The notes: generated by a model from the letters alone, not told the origin. A stretch of 64,000 nt of DNA from Chloroflexota bacterium (GCA_021788625.1 JAJYKL010000009.1:1-64000), one strand, 5' to 3'; numbered from the stretch's first letter, positions 30,195 to 40,461 are shown. A program made the numbers and translations.

Positions 30195-31829
30195 GTGATC
30201 GGGCAGTTCGACATTCGTAGAAAAATAATTCACCCACTTTTTGGGCTAACAGCACGCGCTGATGGCTCGGGTTCATCCGCGTGGGTGCAATCCCTTGTGA
30301 TTGGGGTGTGGCTGTTATCGATGCTGGCTGTTTTGATCTTGGTGCCCCTAACAGGTCATAGTGCATTTTTATTGGTATGGCCAGCCACGATGTTGATCAC
30401 CTGGCGCAGTGGCATCAAGGTGGGTATGTTACTGGGCATCATATCCATCGGTCTATTCAGTTTCCTCGCAGCTTCATTCACTGGTCTGGCTCAATTACAC
30501 GGCTTCATGATCGCTGGGAGTGTCTACCTGGTATTTATTGTGATGGTCTCCCTGATCCGTAGCTCTCAGCTCCAATGGCAGCGCGCACTCCAGCGGAGCG
30601 AAGCACGCGAACACCTGCTACAGGAACTGACCGCTGCGTTTTCAAAGGCAACCACGCCGCATCAGGTGGCGCAAGTCATCGTGGATCAGGCAATTGGTGC
30701 CCTGGGTGGAAATAGTGGCTCGGTCACGCGATTCGCCTCGGGCGGAAAGTCGCTCGAATTACTGGCTGGTCTTAATATAAAGGAAGGTTTGAAGGATAAG
30801 CCTTGCGTTGTCCGGTCGGATTCAGCGGATCCCATCAGCGATGTGGTGCGCCTGGGGAAACCGCTCTGGATCGAAAGCAGTGAGGAGTATGCAGAACACT
30901 ACCCACCATCTGAGCAAGGGATCACCCACTTTGCCTCAGAAGGTGCACTGGCTGGCCTGCCACTCATCTCGGGCGAGCAGATCATTGGCGCACTGACCAT
31001 CGGCTTCCCCGCGTCGCGCCACCTGACGTTACGAGAGCGCACCTTTCTACTTCGCATGGCGGATTTGTGTGCCCAGGCATTGGAGCGCGCACGTCTGTAT
31101 GAAGACGAGCAGCAGGCACACCAGCAGGCAGAGCAGGCGAATCAGCTCAAAACGAAATTCCTGGGCATGGTCTCGCACGAACTGCGCACACCCCTGGCCA
31201 GCATCAAAGGCTTCTCCAGCACATTGCTGGCCGACGACGTGACGTGGGAGCCTGAGCAACAACGTGATTTCATCGCCACCATCGACGAGGAGTCCAACAA
31301 ACTGACAGAACTGGTGGATCAGTTACTCGACCTGTCGCGCCTGCAGGCTGGGACGTTGCCAATCCATCCACAACCGCAGTCGCTGGAAAGGTTGTTCGAT
31401 TATGTCCGTTCACAGCTACAGATGCTGGCGTGTGACCATCAGTTGGTGTTCGACATACCGGCAGACTTGCCACCCGTACAGGTTGATACGCGACGTATCG
31501 CCCAGGTTCTAACAAACCTGGTGGAGAATGCTGCCAAGTTCGCCCCGACCGGCACCCACATCACTGTGGCAGCACGCCACTACGAGGGTGGCCGGGAAGT
31601 GTGTATGTCAGTAGCCGATGAAGGGCCTGGCATTCCAGCCGAGGCGCGGAACTACGTTTTTGAACTATTCCATCAGATTGACATGCCTAATCGTAGTACG
31701 CTGCGCGGTGCCGGGCTGGGGTTGGCAATTTGTAAAGGCATTGTCGAAGCACACGAAGGCCACATCTGGGTGCAGGAGCATTCCGGTCCTGGCGCCACCG
31801 TCTCGTTCACCGTCCCCACTGCGTTATGA
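30195..31829 (+). CDS. Sensor histidine kinase (N-terminal TM region, GAF, HisKA, HATPase_c)
   Basis: LGMVSHELRTPLASIKGFS H-box; LVENAAKFAPTGTHI N-box; GLGLAICKGIVEAHEGHIWV G2-box. Confidence 0.92.
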   Translation: MIGQFDIRRKIIHPLFGLTARADGSGSSAWVQSLVIGVWLLSMLAVLILVPLTGHSAFLLVWPATMLITWRSGIKVGMLLGIISIGLFSFLAASFTGLAQLHGFMIAGSVYLVFIVMVSLIRSSQLQWQRALQRSEAREHLLQELTAAFSKATTPHQVAQVIVDQAIGALGGNSGSVTRFASGGKSLELLAGLNIKEGLKDKPCVVRSDSADPISDVVRLGKPLWIESSEEYAEHYPPSEQGITHFASEGALAGLPLISGEQIIGALTIGFPASRHLTLRERTFLLRMADLCAQALERARLYEDEQQAHQQAEQANQLKTKFLGMVSHELRTPLASIKGFSSTLLADDVTWEPEQQRDFIATIDEESNKLTELVDQLLDLSRLQAGTLPIHPQPQSLERLFDYVRSQLQMLACDHQLVFDIPADLPPVQVDTRRIAQVLTNLVENAAKFAPTGTHITVAARHYEGGREVCMSVADEGPGIPAEARNYVFELFHQIDMPNRSTLRGAGLGLAICKGIVEAHEGHIWVQEHSGPGATVSFTVPTAL

Positions 31830-31870
31830 ACAGGTGACCTGCCAATCCAGGCCACAATGATTTCGTTCAA

Positions 31871-32542
31871 CTATTTTCCGTAGCGATCAAGAAATGCCTG
31901 GCGGCTCATCCAGATTTCCGTGCGGTGCAGTGCGAGAAGGCGGCGCTGTTGCAGGCTGGCTGCATTAAATGCCCACATGAGTGCCCAGGAGTAAACGTTT
32001 TCCCATGACACGCCAAATCGTCCAAGCGGGCCGCGGTGAGGTGAGAAGTATTCGAAACCCAGTCGTCTGAATAGCTTCTCGCCGCCGCTATGCTGACTTG
32101 AAAAGACGAGTACGGTCGTGCCACTCACCGCCCGCACATCGCACAATTCTTTATGCTGCTGGATGTAGCATGCGATGCTACGGAACGAGCCCACCACCAG
32201 GCGGGTCATGTTCACTGCCCACACCAGGTCGGGACCGGTAATGGGTATGGGTGGTATTCGTTCGTTCCAAAAGTGCAGCTCGATGACAGGCATACCTGGT
32301 TGAATCGTTTGCTCTGGCAGCTCAATGCGATGCAAACACTGCATCAGACGTAGACGGAAGATACAGTCCGGCTCGTTGGTGAATTCGAATACTCCATACG
32401 CACGGCGCAATAGATAGTCCAAACCACGGATTAGTGCACGCAGCACCTGCGCCATACCGCCGTTCGTATGCAAATCTTCCCGCGGTGGAATACTGTGCTG
32501 CCGTTCTTCGGTAATGGCGCCACCGGCTTCCCATAGCGGCAT
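31871..32542 (-). CDS. Hypothetical protein (possibly YkoP-like)
   Basis: RRAYGVFEFTNEPDCIFRLRL..; stops cleanly against the upstream gene; family assignment tentative. Confidence 0.5.
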   Translation of the reverse strand: MPLWEAGGAITEERQHSIPPREDLHTNGGMAQVLRALIRGLDYLLRRAYGVFEFTNEPDCIFRLRLMQCLHRIELPEQTIQPGMPVIELHFWNERIPPIPITGPDLVWAVNMTRLVVGSFRSIACYIQQHKELCDVRAVSGTTVLVFSSQHSGGEKLFRRLGFEYFSPHRGPLGRFGVSWENVYSWALMWAFNAASLQQRRLLALHRTEIWMSRQAFLDRYGK

Positions 32543-32544
32543 GA

Positions 32545-32928
32545 TCAATGCCCCATCATTAACGCCACGCCGACGGCTACGAACAGCGACCCAATCCACT
32601 GCGCTGACGTGATGGGCTCATGAAACAACCACGCGGCGGCAAGAATTTGCACGCCAAAGATACCCAGACCAGTTGTCACTGTAAAGGCAACGTTCAGCGG
32701 GATGAACCGCAACAGCGCAGTGAGGGTCAGTACAGTAATGAGTCCGGCGACGTTGCCGATGATCTGCCAGAAAAGGAACAGGCGCCAGTTGGCGCTATCG
32801 GCCGAGACCTTGAAGCTGGCATTGGAGATAACTGTAAACAGCACATTCAAACCAACGAGGGCGGTAATCGCGAAACTGCTGCCGCCCGTACGAAACCATT
32901 CGTTCAGCCACACCCTGACCTGTGTCAT
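32545..32928 (-). CDS. Small EamA/DMT-type multidrug-resistance-like membrane protein
   Basis: Four hydrophobic segments; FIPLNVAFTVTTGLGIFGVQILAAAWLFHEPITSAQWIGSLFVAVGVALM. Confidence 0.75.
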   Translation of the reverse strand: MTQVRVWLNEWFRTGGSSFAITALVGLNVLFTVISNASFKVSADSANWRLFLFWQIIGNVAGLITVLTLTALLRFIPLNVAFTVTTGLGIFGVQILAAAWLFHEPITSAQWIGSLFVAVGVALMMGH

Positions 32929-33057
32929 GTCTCTCCTGTCGTGTGCCTGATCGGAACCAGATTAACGGGATTTTTAACCGCAGATTCACATAGAACCGAT
33001 CCCACGTATCCTTACTCTATATTTCATTTCATTATTCATTGCCCCATAGTATTAGTT

Positions 33058-34182
33058 TCAGAATACCGTAACCAGGTCTTGCGCCAGCCCTGTTTCGGCT
33101 GCGCGGTAAGCCGACTCGATGATGTCGATCACATGGCGAGCATGCTCAGCCGTCACGGGCGTGGGTTTTCCGTCGCGGATCCAATCTACGAGCTGCATTA
33201 CATCTTCAAACACGTGTTGCTCGCCAAGAATGCGATGCACTCCCGTGACATGAGGAAGCGTCCACGACAGGCTGCTTCCACCCGGCGACTGATCTGCCAC
33301 CTCTTTGCCTGGATAGTCAAACGGGTGGCCGTTCAGGTTCAGGTTCTGGATCGCGCCGTGTGTACCATAGTAATCCACACCGTTGTTCACACGACCGGCT
33401 GGTGTACCGTAGACGAAGGCAAAAAGCTTCTCTCCAAAGTCCAACAACATCAGCGTGCTGTCGTCTGCGTCCGTGGGGATCATTCTCCCGCGGAACTCGC
33501 GCTCGCGGATGCGAGTGCCGGAAAGCGCTGTGACACGCCGCGCTGGGCCCATTACGGAGGTGAGTGCATGGAGCACGTAAACCGTCATGTCGTAGAGTGG
33601 CCCACCACCTGGTTTGTGGAAGTACCACGATGGATCTACACTGCTCAACACATCTTCACCCTGGCGAAACACTTCGGCTTCATGGTAGGTGCCGAACGCG
33701 GCTCCGCAGACAGCCCAGCATAACGTGCCGATTGCTCCTTCGCCAATCAGCTTTTTAATCTGTTGCACGTGAGGGCGTAAAACCTCTCCGGGTGATGCCA
33801 CGATTCTCAAGCCTTTCGCCCGCGCCAGATCGATCAGTTCTGTGGCTTCGGCGACTGTGGTGGTCATCGTCTTGTTAAAGTGAATGTGTTTACCCGCCTC
33901 GAGTGCCTGCCGGCCTTGTTCAAAATGCAGACCGATAGGCGTGCAGAGGCTGACGGCATCCACCTCTCCCTGGCTCAGGAGCGCCTCGTAAGATGTGAAT
34001 GAACGCGTCACACCAAACCGTGCCGCCGCGGCTTCAGCACGTCCGGGAACTGGGTCGCATATGGCTTGTAGACGCACACGTTCCTGGAGGTCAGGTTGTG
34101 ATAGATGCGGCAGGATGCCGCGTTGGGCGATGGCGCCTGCTCCAACCACGCCCATACGAATGAAGGTTCGAGAGCTGGTCAT
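33058..34182 (-). CDS. Gfo/Idh/MocA-family oxidoreductase
   Basis: IRMGVVGAGAIAQRGILPHL..AICDPVPGRAEAAAARFG..DAVSLCTPIGLHFEQGRQALEAGKHIHFNKTM. Confidence 0.9.
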   Translation of the reverse strand: MTSSRTFIRMGVVGAGAIAQRGILPHLSQPDLQERVRLQAICDPVPGRAEAAAARFGVTRSFTSYEALLSQGEVDAVSLCTPIGLHFEQGRQALEAGKHIHFNKTMTTTVAEATELIDLARAKGLRIVASPGEVLRPHVQQIKKLIGEGAIGTLCWAVCGAAFGTYHEAEVFRQGEDVLSSVDPSWYFHKPGGGPLYDMTVYVLHALTSVMGPARRVTALSGTRIREREFRGRMIPTDADDSTLMLLDFGEKLFAFVYGTPAGRVNNGVDYYGTHGAIQNLNLNGHPFDYPGKEVADQSPGGSSLSWTLPHVTGVHRILGEQHVFEDVMQLVDWIRDGKPTPVTAEHARHVIDIIESAYRAAETGLAQDLVTVF

Positions 34183-34662
34183 GGCCAAGATTGTACGACG
34201 ACCTACCACATCCCTATGGGTTATCGTATAGTCCACGAGGGGACGACATCGGCATTGCCGAATAGTTCGCACAATACCGTTCCATCGGTGCCATGAGAAG
34301 GACCACACTTAAACAAGCGCCTGTTCATCGCCTGTTCATCCACAGGTTATGTGCTCATGACCGCCAACCATAACGGGAGAATGGGCCGATATCAGATGTG
34401 ATATGGGCTCTCACCATCAAGACCTTCGAGATTGACATAGTGATGACCGGTGCGCGGCCCGCCGCTGAGGTGGTCCGCCACGTGCAGGTGTGTTTCGACT
34501 GCAAGCAGGTGCGCGGCATCATGGCGGCGGGGGTGGTACCAACGAGTGGCTGCGGGGGGCGTACCTGTCGGGAGCCGGGCTGATGCTGTGGCAGGAGGAA
34601 CGGGGCGAAGAAAGGCGAAGTGACCACCGCCCCCCAGTTACTGGAAGCTCTTGATATTTGAC

Positions 34663-34691
34663 TTGACAGTGGAGTATGTTTCGAGTAGCAT
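34663..34691 (+). promoter_or_regulatory. Candidate sigma-70-type promoter of the aromatic operon
   Basis: TTGACA (34663-34668), 17-bp spacer, TAGCAT (34686-34691). Confidence 0.5.
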
Positions 34692-34815
34692 GTGTGCCAT
34701 TCAAATGGCTTGCGCACGATCGTATTTCGGCTATTTTGGCTACTATGGCTACTTTACCTGGCGTAAAGGGAGCTTACTCTCACGCAAGCCCAGCTCAGAG
34801 GAAATACCAGAATAG
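34690..34815 (+). CDS. Putative aromatic amino acid leader peptide (attenuator peptide)
   Basis: Read by hand; absent from the ORF track (under 60 aa): MCAIQMACARSYFGYFGYYGYFTWRKGSLLSRKPSSEEIPE*; alternative start ATG at 34705. Confidence 0.7.
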   Translation: MCAIQMACARSYFGYFGYYGYFTWRKGSLLSRKPSSEEIPE

Positions 34816-34833
34816 CTGAGAAAAGAAAACATT

Positions 34834-34871
34834 GAGGGCGCGGAGTGGTAAGCTCCGCGCCCTCTTTTTTT
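34834..34871 (+). terminator. Intrinsic terminator/attenuator hairpin in the leader of aroH
   Basis: GAGGGCGCGGAG-tggtaag-CTCCGCGCCCTC followed by TTTTTTT. Confidence 0.9.
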
Positions 34872-34921
34872 GTTTTCCAGACTTTATGCATATAACACAA
34901 GACCAAGGAGGCACGGTAATC

Positions 34922-35287
34922 ATGTGGGTACGCGGAGTACGCGGTGCGACGATGGTGCGCGATAACACGCGCGAAGCGATCCTGGATGCTACGCGCGAGA
35001 TGCTGCAAGAATTGGTGGAGGCCAATGGCATCCAGGTGGATGAAATCGCCAGTGCATTCTTCAGTACCACGCGCGATCTGAACGCCGACTACCCGGCCCT
35101 GGCCGCACGGCAATTAGGCTGGACTGACGTGGCATTGATGTGTATGCACGAGATGGATGTTCCGCATGGCCTGCCGCGCATCGTGCGTGTGATGCTGCAC
35201 TGGAACACGACGAAGAAATCCGACCAGATTGTGCACGTCTACCTGAATGGAGCAGAAGCACTCCGACCGGACCGGAGCAGAGGCTGA
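34922..35287 (+). CDS. aroH: Chorismate mutase, AroH type
   Basis: [67 protein letters not shown]. Confidence 0.93.
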   Translation: MWVRGVRGATMVRDNTREAILDATREMLQELVEANGIQVDEIASAFFSTTRDLNADYPALAARQLGWTDVALMCMHEMDVPHGLPRIVRVMLHWNTTKKSDQIVHVYLNGAEALRPDRSRG

Positions 35288-35309
35288 AAGAAGCCAAGGA
35301 GGAGGGCAG

Positions 35310-36335
35310 ATGGTCATTATTATGAAAACTGGGGCGACAGGGAAAGAGATTGATGCGGTGGTGGCGCGTATCGAGTCGATGAGCTTCCGCGCGCACGCAA
35401 TCTATGGCGAGGAACGCACCATCATCGGCGTAGTGGGTAATGATCGGCCACTAGACCGCACAATCTTTGAAACCATGACTGGTGTCGAGACGACCGTGCC
35501 CATCCTCAAGCCATATAAACTGGCCAGCCGCGAGTTCAAGAAGGAGAACAGCATCATCTCGCTCTTCGGAAATGGCACCGGAGTGAAGGTAGGCGGCGAA
35601 GACATCGTGGTGATCGCCGGCCCCTGTTCTGCAGAGAATCGCCAGCAGGTGCTGGAGACTGCTCATGCCGTGAAAGAAGCGGGTGCCAAAGCCTTGCGCG
35701 GCGGGGCGTATAAACCGCGCACATCACCTTATTCGTTCCAGGGCTATGGGGAGGAGGCGCTTAAGTGGCTGGCCGAGGCGCGCGAGCAGACTGGACTGGC
35801 GGTAGTGACCGAGGTCATGGCTGCTGAACAGGTGCCACTCGTCAGCCAGTACGCCAATGTCCTGCAAGTTGGTGCACGCAATATGCAGAACTTCTATCTT
35901 CTAAATGCTGTTGGCATGAGTATGAAACCAGTGCTCCTGAAACGCGGAATGATGAGTACCGTGGAGGAATTGTTGATGGCAGCCGAATACATTCTATCGA
36001 ACGGCAACTATAACGTGATGCTGTGCGAGCGCGGCATTCGCACCTTTGAAACCTCCACCCGCAACACACTCGACATCAATGCTGTACCCGTACTTAAAAA
36101 ATTGAGCCATCTGCCGGTGATCGTCGATCCCAGCCATGCTACCGGCAAGTCCGAATACGTGACGTCTACCAGCCGGGCTGCCATTGCTGCCGGTGCGGAT
36201 GGGCTGATCGTGGAGGTGCACCCCGACCCCAGCTCCGCTCTATCTGATGGTGCCCAGTCTCTGACGCCCGAACAGTTTGGCGACCTGGTGCGCCAGACGC
36301 GCCGGATCGCCCAGGCGATGGACCGACAGATTTGA
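35310..36335 (+). CDS. aroF: 3-deoxy-7-phosphoheptulonate (DAHP) synthase, copy 1
   Basis: N-terminal [22 protein letters not shown] domain; [53 protein letters not shown]. Confidence 0.93.
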   Translation: MVIIMKTGATGKEIDAVVARIESMSFRAHAIYGEERTIIGVVGNDRPLDRTIFETMTGVETTVPILKPYKLASREFKKENSIISLFGNGTGVKVGGEDIVVIAGPCSAENRQQVLETAHAVKEAGAKALRGGAYKPRTSPYSFQGYGEEALKWLAEAREQTGLAVVTEVMAAEQVPLVSQYANVLQVGARNMQNFYLLNAVGMSMKPVLLKRGMMSTVEELLMAAEYILSNGNYNVMLCERGIRTFETSTRNTLDINAVPVLKKLSHLPVIVDPSHATGKSEYVTSTSRAAIAAGADGLIVEVHPDPSSALSDGAQSLTPEQFGDLVRQTRRIAQAMDRQI

Positions 36336-36348
36336 AGGAGATGCGGTA

Positions 36349-37383
36349 ATGGTCATTATTATGCGCGCGGGAGCGACCGCGCAGGAAATCGGAACCGTTG
36401 TCCAGCAGATCGAGCACGTTGGCATGCGTCCGCACCTGTCACAAGGCGAGGAACGAACCATCATCGGTGTGGTCGGTGATGAGCGGCCCATAGACCGTAC
36501 CGTTTTCGAGCTGCTGCCAGGTGTGGATCGGGTAGTGCCCATTTTGCGGCCATACAAACTCGCCAGCCGGGACTTTAAAAAAGATGACACGGTGATTACG
36601 ATCACCCCAGAAAATGGGAAACCGATCAAAATCGGCAACGTTAAAAACGGCCTGGCAATGATGGCTGGGCCGTGTGCCGTCGAGAGCCGGCAGCAGATCA
36701 TCGAGACAGCTCATAGGGTGAAGGAGGCTGGTGCGAATGTTTTGCGCGGGGGAGCGTATAAGCCGCGCACATCGCCATACTCGTTCCAGGGCTATGGTGA
36801 AGATGCTCTGAAGTGGCTGGCTGAGGCGCGTGAAGAGACGGGTCTGGCCGTGGTGACAGAGGTCATGTCACCAGACCTGGTACCACTGGTCAGCCACTAT
36901 GCCGACATTTTACAGGTAGGCGCGCGCAATATGCAGAACTTCGCACTTCTGAACGCTGTGGGGCTGAGCCGGCGACCGGTGCTCCTGAAGCGCGGCATGA
37001 TGAGCACGATGGAAGAGCTGCTCATGGCGGCAGAATACATCCTTTCCAACGGCAACTACAACGTGATGCTATGCGAGCGTGGCATCCGCACCTTCGAGAC
37101 CTACACCCGTAATACACTGGACATCAATGCGGTGCCGGTTTTGAAGATGCTCAGCCACCTGCCCGTGATTGTGGATCCCAGCCATGCCACTGGCAAGTGG
37201 GAGTACGTCACGGCGGTATCTCGTGCAGCCGTCGCGGCTGGTGCTGACGGTCTGATCGTTGAAGTGCATCCCCATCCGACCGAAGCGCTCTCCGATGGCG
37301 CGCAATCGCTCACACCCGAGAACTATGTCAGCCTCGTCACGCAGGTGAGGCGCGTTGCCCAAGCCGTTGACCGGATCGTATAA
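36349..37383 (+). CDS. aroF: 3-deoxy-7-phosphoheptulonate (DAHP) synthase, copy 2
   Basis: [75 protein letters not shown]; close paralogue of the preceding gene. Confidence 0.93.
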   Translation: MVIIMRAGATAQEIGTVVQQIEHVGMRPHLSQGEERTIIGVVGDERPIDRTVFELLPGVDRVVPILRPYKLASRDFKKDDTVITITPENGKPIKIGNVKNGLAMMAGPCAVESRQQIIETAHRVKEAGANVLRGGAYKPRTSPYSFQGYGEDALKWLAEAREETGLAVVTEVMSPDLVPLVSHYADILQVGARNMQNFALLNAVGLSRRPVLLKRGMMSTMEELLMAAEYILSNGNYNVMLCERGIRTFETYTRNTLDINAVPVLKMLSHLPVIVDPSHATGKWEYVTAVSRAAVAAGADGLIVEVHPHPTEALSDGAQSLTPENYVSLVTQVRRVAQAVDRIV

Positions 37384-37432
37384 GCGTGGGTGTTTCAGTC
37401 TGAAGGTTGCGTTTTATTTTACAATCGCTTCC

Positions 37433-38347
37433 GTGAATCAAGATGACCCGTTACAACCGCCTGTAGAGATTGACAACCTGTGCATCGTTGGGCTGGGATT
37501 GATGGGCGCATCCCTGGCCATGGCCGTGCGTGAGCACGCCAGCCAACCTGGTAGCCCTCTGCGGGTGCGCCATATCACCGGCGTGGCGCGCCGCCAGGAA
37601 ACGGTTCGTCAAGGTCTTGCACGAGGGATTGTAGACGAGGCCGGCACCGATTTCGCTGTTGGAGTGAGTCGCGCAGACGTGGTAGTACTGGCTGCCCCCG
37701 TACGCACCATCCTTTCGCAGTTGCGCACTCAGGCAGATGCCTTCATGGCTGGAGCAACGGTGACAGACCTGGGCAGTACCAAACTGGCCATCGTACAGGC
37801 CATGGACCACCTTCCAGAAGGCGTGCACGCTGTCGGCTCGCATCCCATGTGCGGCAAAGAAGTGACGGGATTGGACGCAGCCGATGCTCATTTGTATCAG
37901 GGAAAACGCTGGATCCTCACACGAACAGCACGCACTTCTGACTCCTCGCTTGACCTGATCCAGCGGCTGGCGCTGACAGCCGGCGCGGTGACGCTGGAGC
38001 TGGACGCGACCCGACACGATAGGCTGGTCGCGTTTGCCAGCCACCTGCCCTATGCTGTGGCCATTTCACTTATTACGGCCACGGAGCAAGCTAGCCTCGA
38101 TGACTCGACCTTATGGCAGGTAACGGCCAGTGGCTTTCGCGATACCAGTCGTGTTGCGGCCAGTGATGTGACCATGATGATGGATATTCTGCTGACCAAT
38201 CGAGAGGCTGTTTGTGGTGCGATCCGCGATTTCCAGTTTGCACTGGACCAGCTTACCGCGTTAATCGAACGTCAAGATGAGGCAGGCTTGCGTGCGTACT
38301 TGACCGCTGCTGCGCAGGCGCGTCAAACGAACGGAGCGCACTGGTAG
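37433..38347 (+). CDS. tyrA: Prephenate dehydrogenase
   Basis: IDNLCIVGLGLMGASLAMAVRE..VTDLGSTKLAIVQAMDHLPEGVHAVGSHPMCGKEVTG; likely GTG start. Confidence 0.9.
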   Translation: MNQDDPLQPPVEIDNLCIVGLGLMGASLAMAVREHASQPGSPLRVRHITGVARRQETVRQGLARGIVDEAGTDFAVGVSRADVVVLAAPVRTILSQLRTQADAFMAGATVTDLGSTKLAIVQAMDHLPEGVHAVGSHPMCGKEVTGLDAADAHLYQGKRWILTRTARTSDSSLDLIQRLALTAGAVTLELDATRHDRLVAFASHLPYAVAISLITATEQASLDDSTLWQVTASGFRDTSRVAASDVTMMMDILLTNREAVCGAIRDFQFALDQLTALIERQDEAGLRAYLTAAAQARQTNGAHW

Positions 38348-38431
38348 AAAGAGATTGAGCATTGGAGAGCAGAAGAATATGCCGCAAAGAACAGGCACTT
38401 ACTAAAGGTTGGCGCGATCTGCTTATGACAC

Positions 38432-39832
38432 ATGATTAAGGAAATATACCCTCCCCGGCAACTAAACGGCGTACTGCGGGTGCCCGGTGATCGCAGCATC
38501 ACGGTGCGTGCCATTCTACTCGGTTCTATTGCCGACGGCACCAGTGTTGTGCGCGAATACCTTGACTGCGACGACACAGGTGCGTCGGTCAATATTATGC
38601 GAGAACTGGGCATTGATATACATGAAGAGCGAGACAACGGCTCGATGTTGCGCATTCACGGAGCCAGCATGCACGGACTGCATGCCGCACGTCAGGAGCT
38701 CTTCTGCAACTCGTCTGGCACAACCATGCGTCTACTGGCTGGGTTGATGGCCGGCCAGACTTTTGCCAGTACGATCGATGGCAGTGAACAACTGCGCAAC
38801 CGGCCCATGCGTCGCATTGTGGAACCCCTGACGCGAATGGGTGCGCTGATCAGCAGCACCAGTGATCATGCTCCGCTCTACATCAAACCAGCCAATCTGC
38901 ATGGCATCGACTACCTGATGCAGGTAGCCAGTGCACAGGTGAAATCAGCGCTGTTATTGGCCGCTCTGTACGCCGATGGAGACGTGATCATCCGCGAAAC
39001 TGCAACCACACGTGACCACACCGAGCGCATGTTATCGGCGATGGGTGTGGCTGTTCGTTATGGTCACCAAAATGGCGACGGATCATCGCACGCTGCACTC
39101 CAGGCTTCTGAAGAGTCGAGGTTGTTGCCGCAAAGTAGCGGGCAAACACCAGTTGTAGATCGGCAAATATCGATCCCGAGCCGTCAATTGCCCGGTGCCT
39201 TGCATCCATTGGATATGACCGTGCCTGCCGATTTCTCCTCCGCTGCGTTTTTTCTGGTCGCTGCGATACTGCACCCCCACTCGCGATTGGAGCTGCCTGG
39301 TACTGGTCTGAACCCCACGCGTACTGGTTTGCTCGAAGCCCTGCGTGCAATGGGTGCTGTCGTAACGGTGCAAAACTCGGGTTTACAGGGTGGGGAACCT
39401 GTTGGCGACTTAGTACCTGTCACGAGCCGTTTGCGAGCGATGGAAGTGAGCGGCGCACTGACATCCTTGATGATCGATGAATTTCCCATCTTCGCCGTGG
39501 CGGCAACTCAGGCTGTGGGGACAACAGTGGTGCGTAATGCCGAGGAGTTGCGTGTGAAAGAGTCGAACCGCATCGACGATTTGGTCGTGGAGCTGCGCAA
39601 GATGGGAGCGCACATCGAAGCCACATCCGATGGTTTTATTGTCGCGGGGCCTGCAACGCTGCGTGGAGCCGTCGTGGACGCCCATGGCGACCATCGCATG
39701 GCCATGTCGTTAGCCGTGGCAGGGCTCATTGCAGAGGGCAAGACGACTCTGACCGGTGCGGAATGTGTCAGCAAGACGTACCCAGGATTCTTTGACGACC
39801 TGGCGGCAATCAGTGCATCCAGCGATAAATGA
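38432..39832 (+). CDS. aroA: 3-phosphoshikimate 1-carboxyvinyltransferase (EPSP synthase)
   Basis: LRVPGDRSITVRAILLGSIADGTS..NSSGTTMRLLAGLMAGQ..RVKESNRIDDLVVELRKMGA..DHRMAMSLAVAGL. Confidence 0.92.
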   Translation: MIKEIYPPRQLNGVLRVPGDRSITVRAILLGSIADGTSVVREYLDCDDTGASVNIMRELGIDIHEERDNGSMLRIHGASMHGLHAARQELFCNSSGTTMRLLAGLMAGQTFASTIDGSEQLRNRPMRRIVEPLTRMGALISSTSDHAPLYIKPANLHGIDYLMQVASAQVKSALLLAALYADGDVIIRETATTRDHTERMLSAMGVAVRYGHQNGDGSSHAALQASEESRLLPQSSGQTPVVDRQISIPSRQLPGALHPLDMTVPADFSSAAFFLVAAILHPHSRLELPGTGLNPTRTGLLEALRAMGAVVTVQNSGLQGGEPVGDLVPVTSRLRAMEVSGALTSLMIDEFPIFAVAATQAVGTTVVRNAEELRVKESNRIDDLVVELRKMGAHIEATSDGFIVAGPATLRGAVVDAHGDHRMAMSLAVAGLIAEGKTTLTGAECVSKTYPGFFDDLAAISASSDK

Positions 39833-40461
39833 TGAGCACACAAAACGAACCACAGTGGTTGATATGGGCGCGAGCATTGCAGGCTCACGCACAGGACGGT
39901 CTGGCTTATTGTAAAGACCCATATGACATCGAACGCTTTAGCGCCGTTCAGCAGATTGCCGCGGAAATCATGGCGACTTATGCAGGCATCGATGCGCAAC
40001 AGGTGCTGGATCTGTTCAAGCAGGAGACAGGTTACGCCACGCCCAAGGTGGATGTGCGCGCCGTGGTTTTCCGTGGCGACGCGTTGTTGCTGGTGCGGGA
40101 GATCTCTGATGGAGGCTGGACACTTCCGGGAGGCTGGGCTGACGTTGGAGAAGCACCCGGAGAGGCAGCAGCGCGGGAAACACTTGAGGAATCTGGTTTC
40201 CAGGTCCGGGCATCAAAGCTGTTGGCTGTATACGACCGCAACCGGCACGGACATCCGGCACTCCCCTCTTATGTGTACAAGCTCTTCTTCCGCTGCGATT
40301 TACTCGGTGGTGTGCCGACGGAAAGTCGGGAGACGGACGCAGTCGGTTTCTTTCGCGAAGGTGAGCTACCCGAACTATCACTGACGCGTGTCACACCGGG
40401 CGAAATCAAACGTATGTTCGAGCATCATCGCCATTCCAACTGGCCGACGGATTTCGACTGA
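39829..40461 (+). CDS. NUDIX hydrolase
   Basis: Nudix box GGWADVGEAPGEAAARETLEESGFQ; overlaps aroA by 4 nt. Confidence 0.92.
   Translation: MMSTQNEPQWLIWARALQAHAQDGLAYCKDPYDIERFSAVQQIAAEIMATYAGIDAQQVLDLFKQETGYATPKVDVRAVVFRGDALLLVREISDGGWTLPGGWADVGEAPGEAAARETLEESGFQVRASKLLAVYDRNRHGHPALPSYVYKLFFRCDLLGGVPTESRETDAVGFFREGELPELSLTRVTPGEIKRMFEHHRHSNWPTDFD

Noticed and set aside
30195-31829. Histidine kinase as part of a two-component pair
   Set aside because: Kinase call is solid but no response regulator gene lies next to it in the window, so no pair is claimed.
32620-33723. 367-aa plus-strand ORF
   Set aside because: Antisense to the DMT-like gene and the Gfo/Idh/MocA gene, both of which have clear family motifs.
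34355-34640. GC-rich region with fragmentary ORFs (34355-34717 minus, 34398-34583 plus), possibly an IS remnant
   Set aside because: No transposase motif or terminal repeats could be confirmed by eye; left unassigned.
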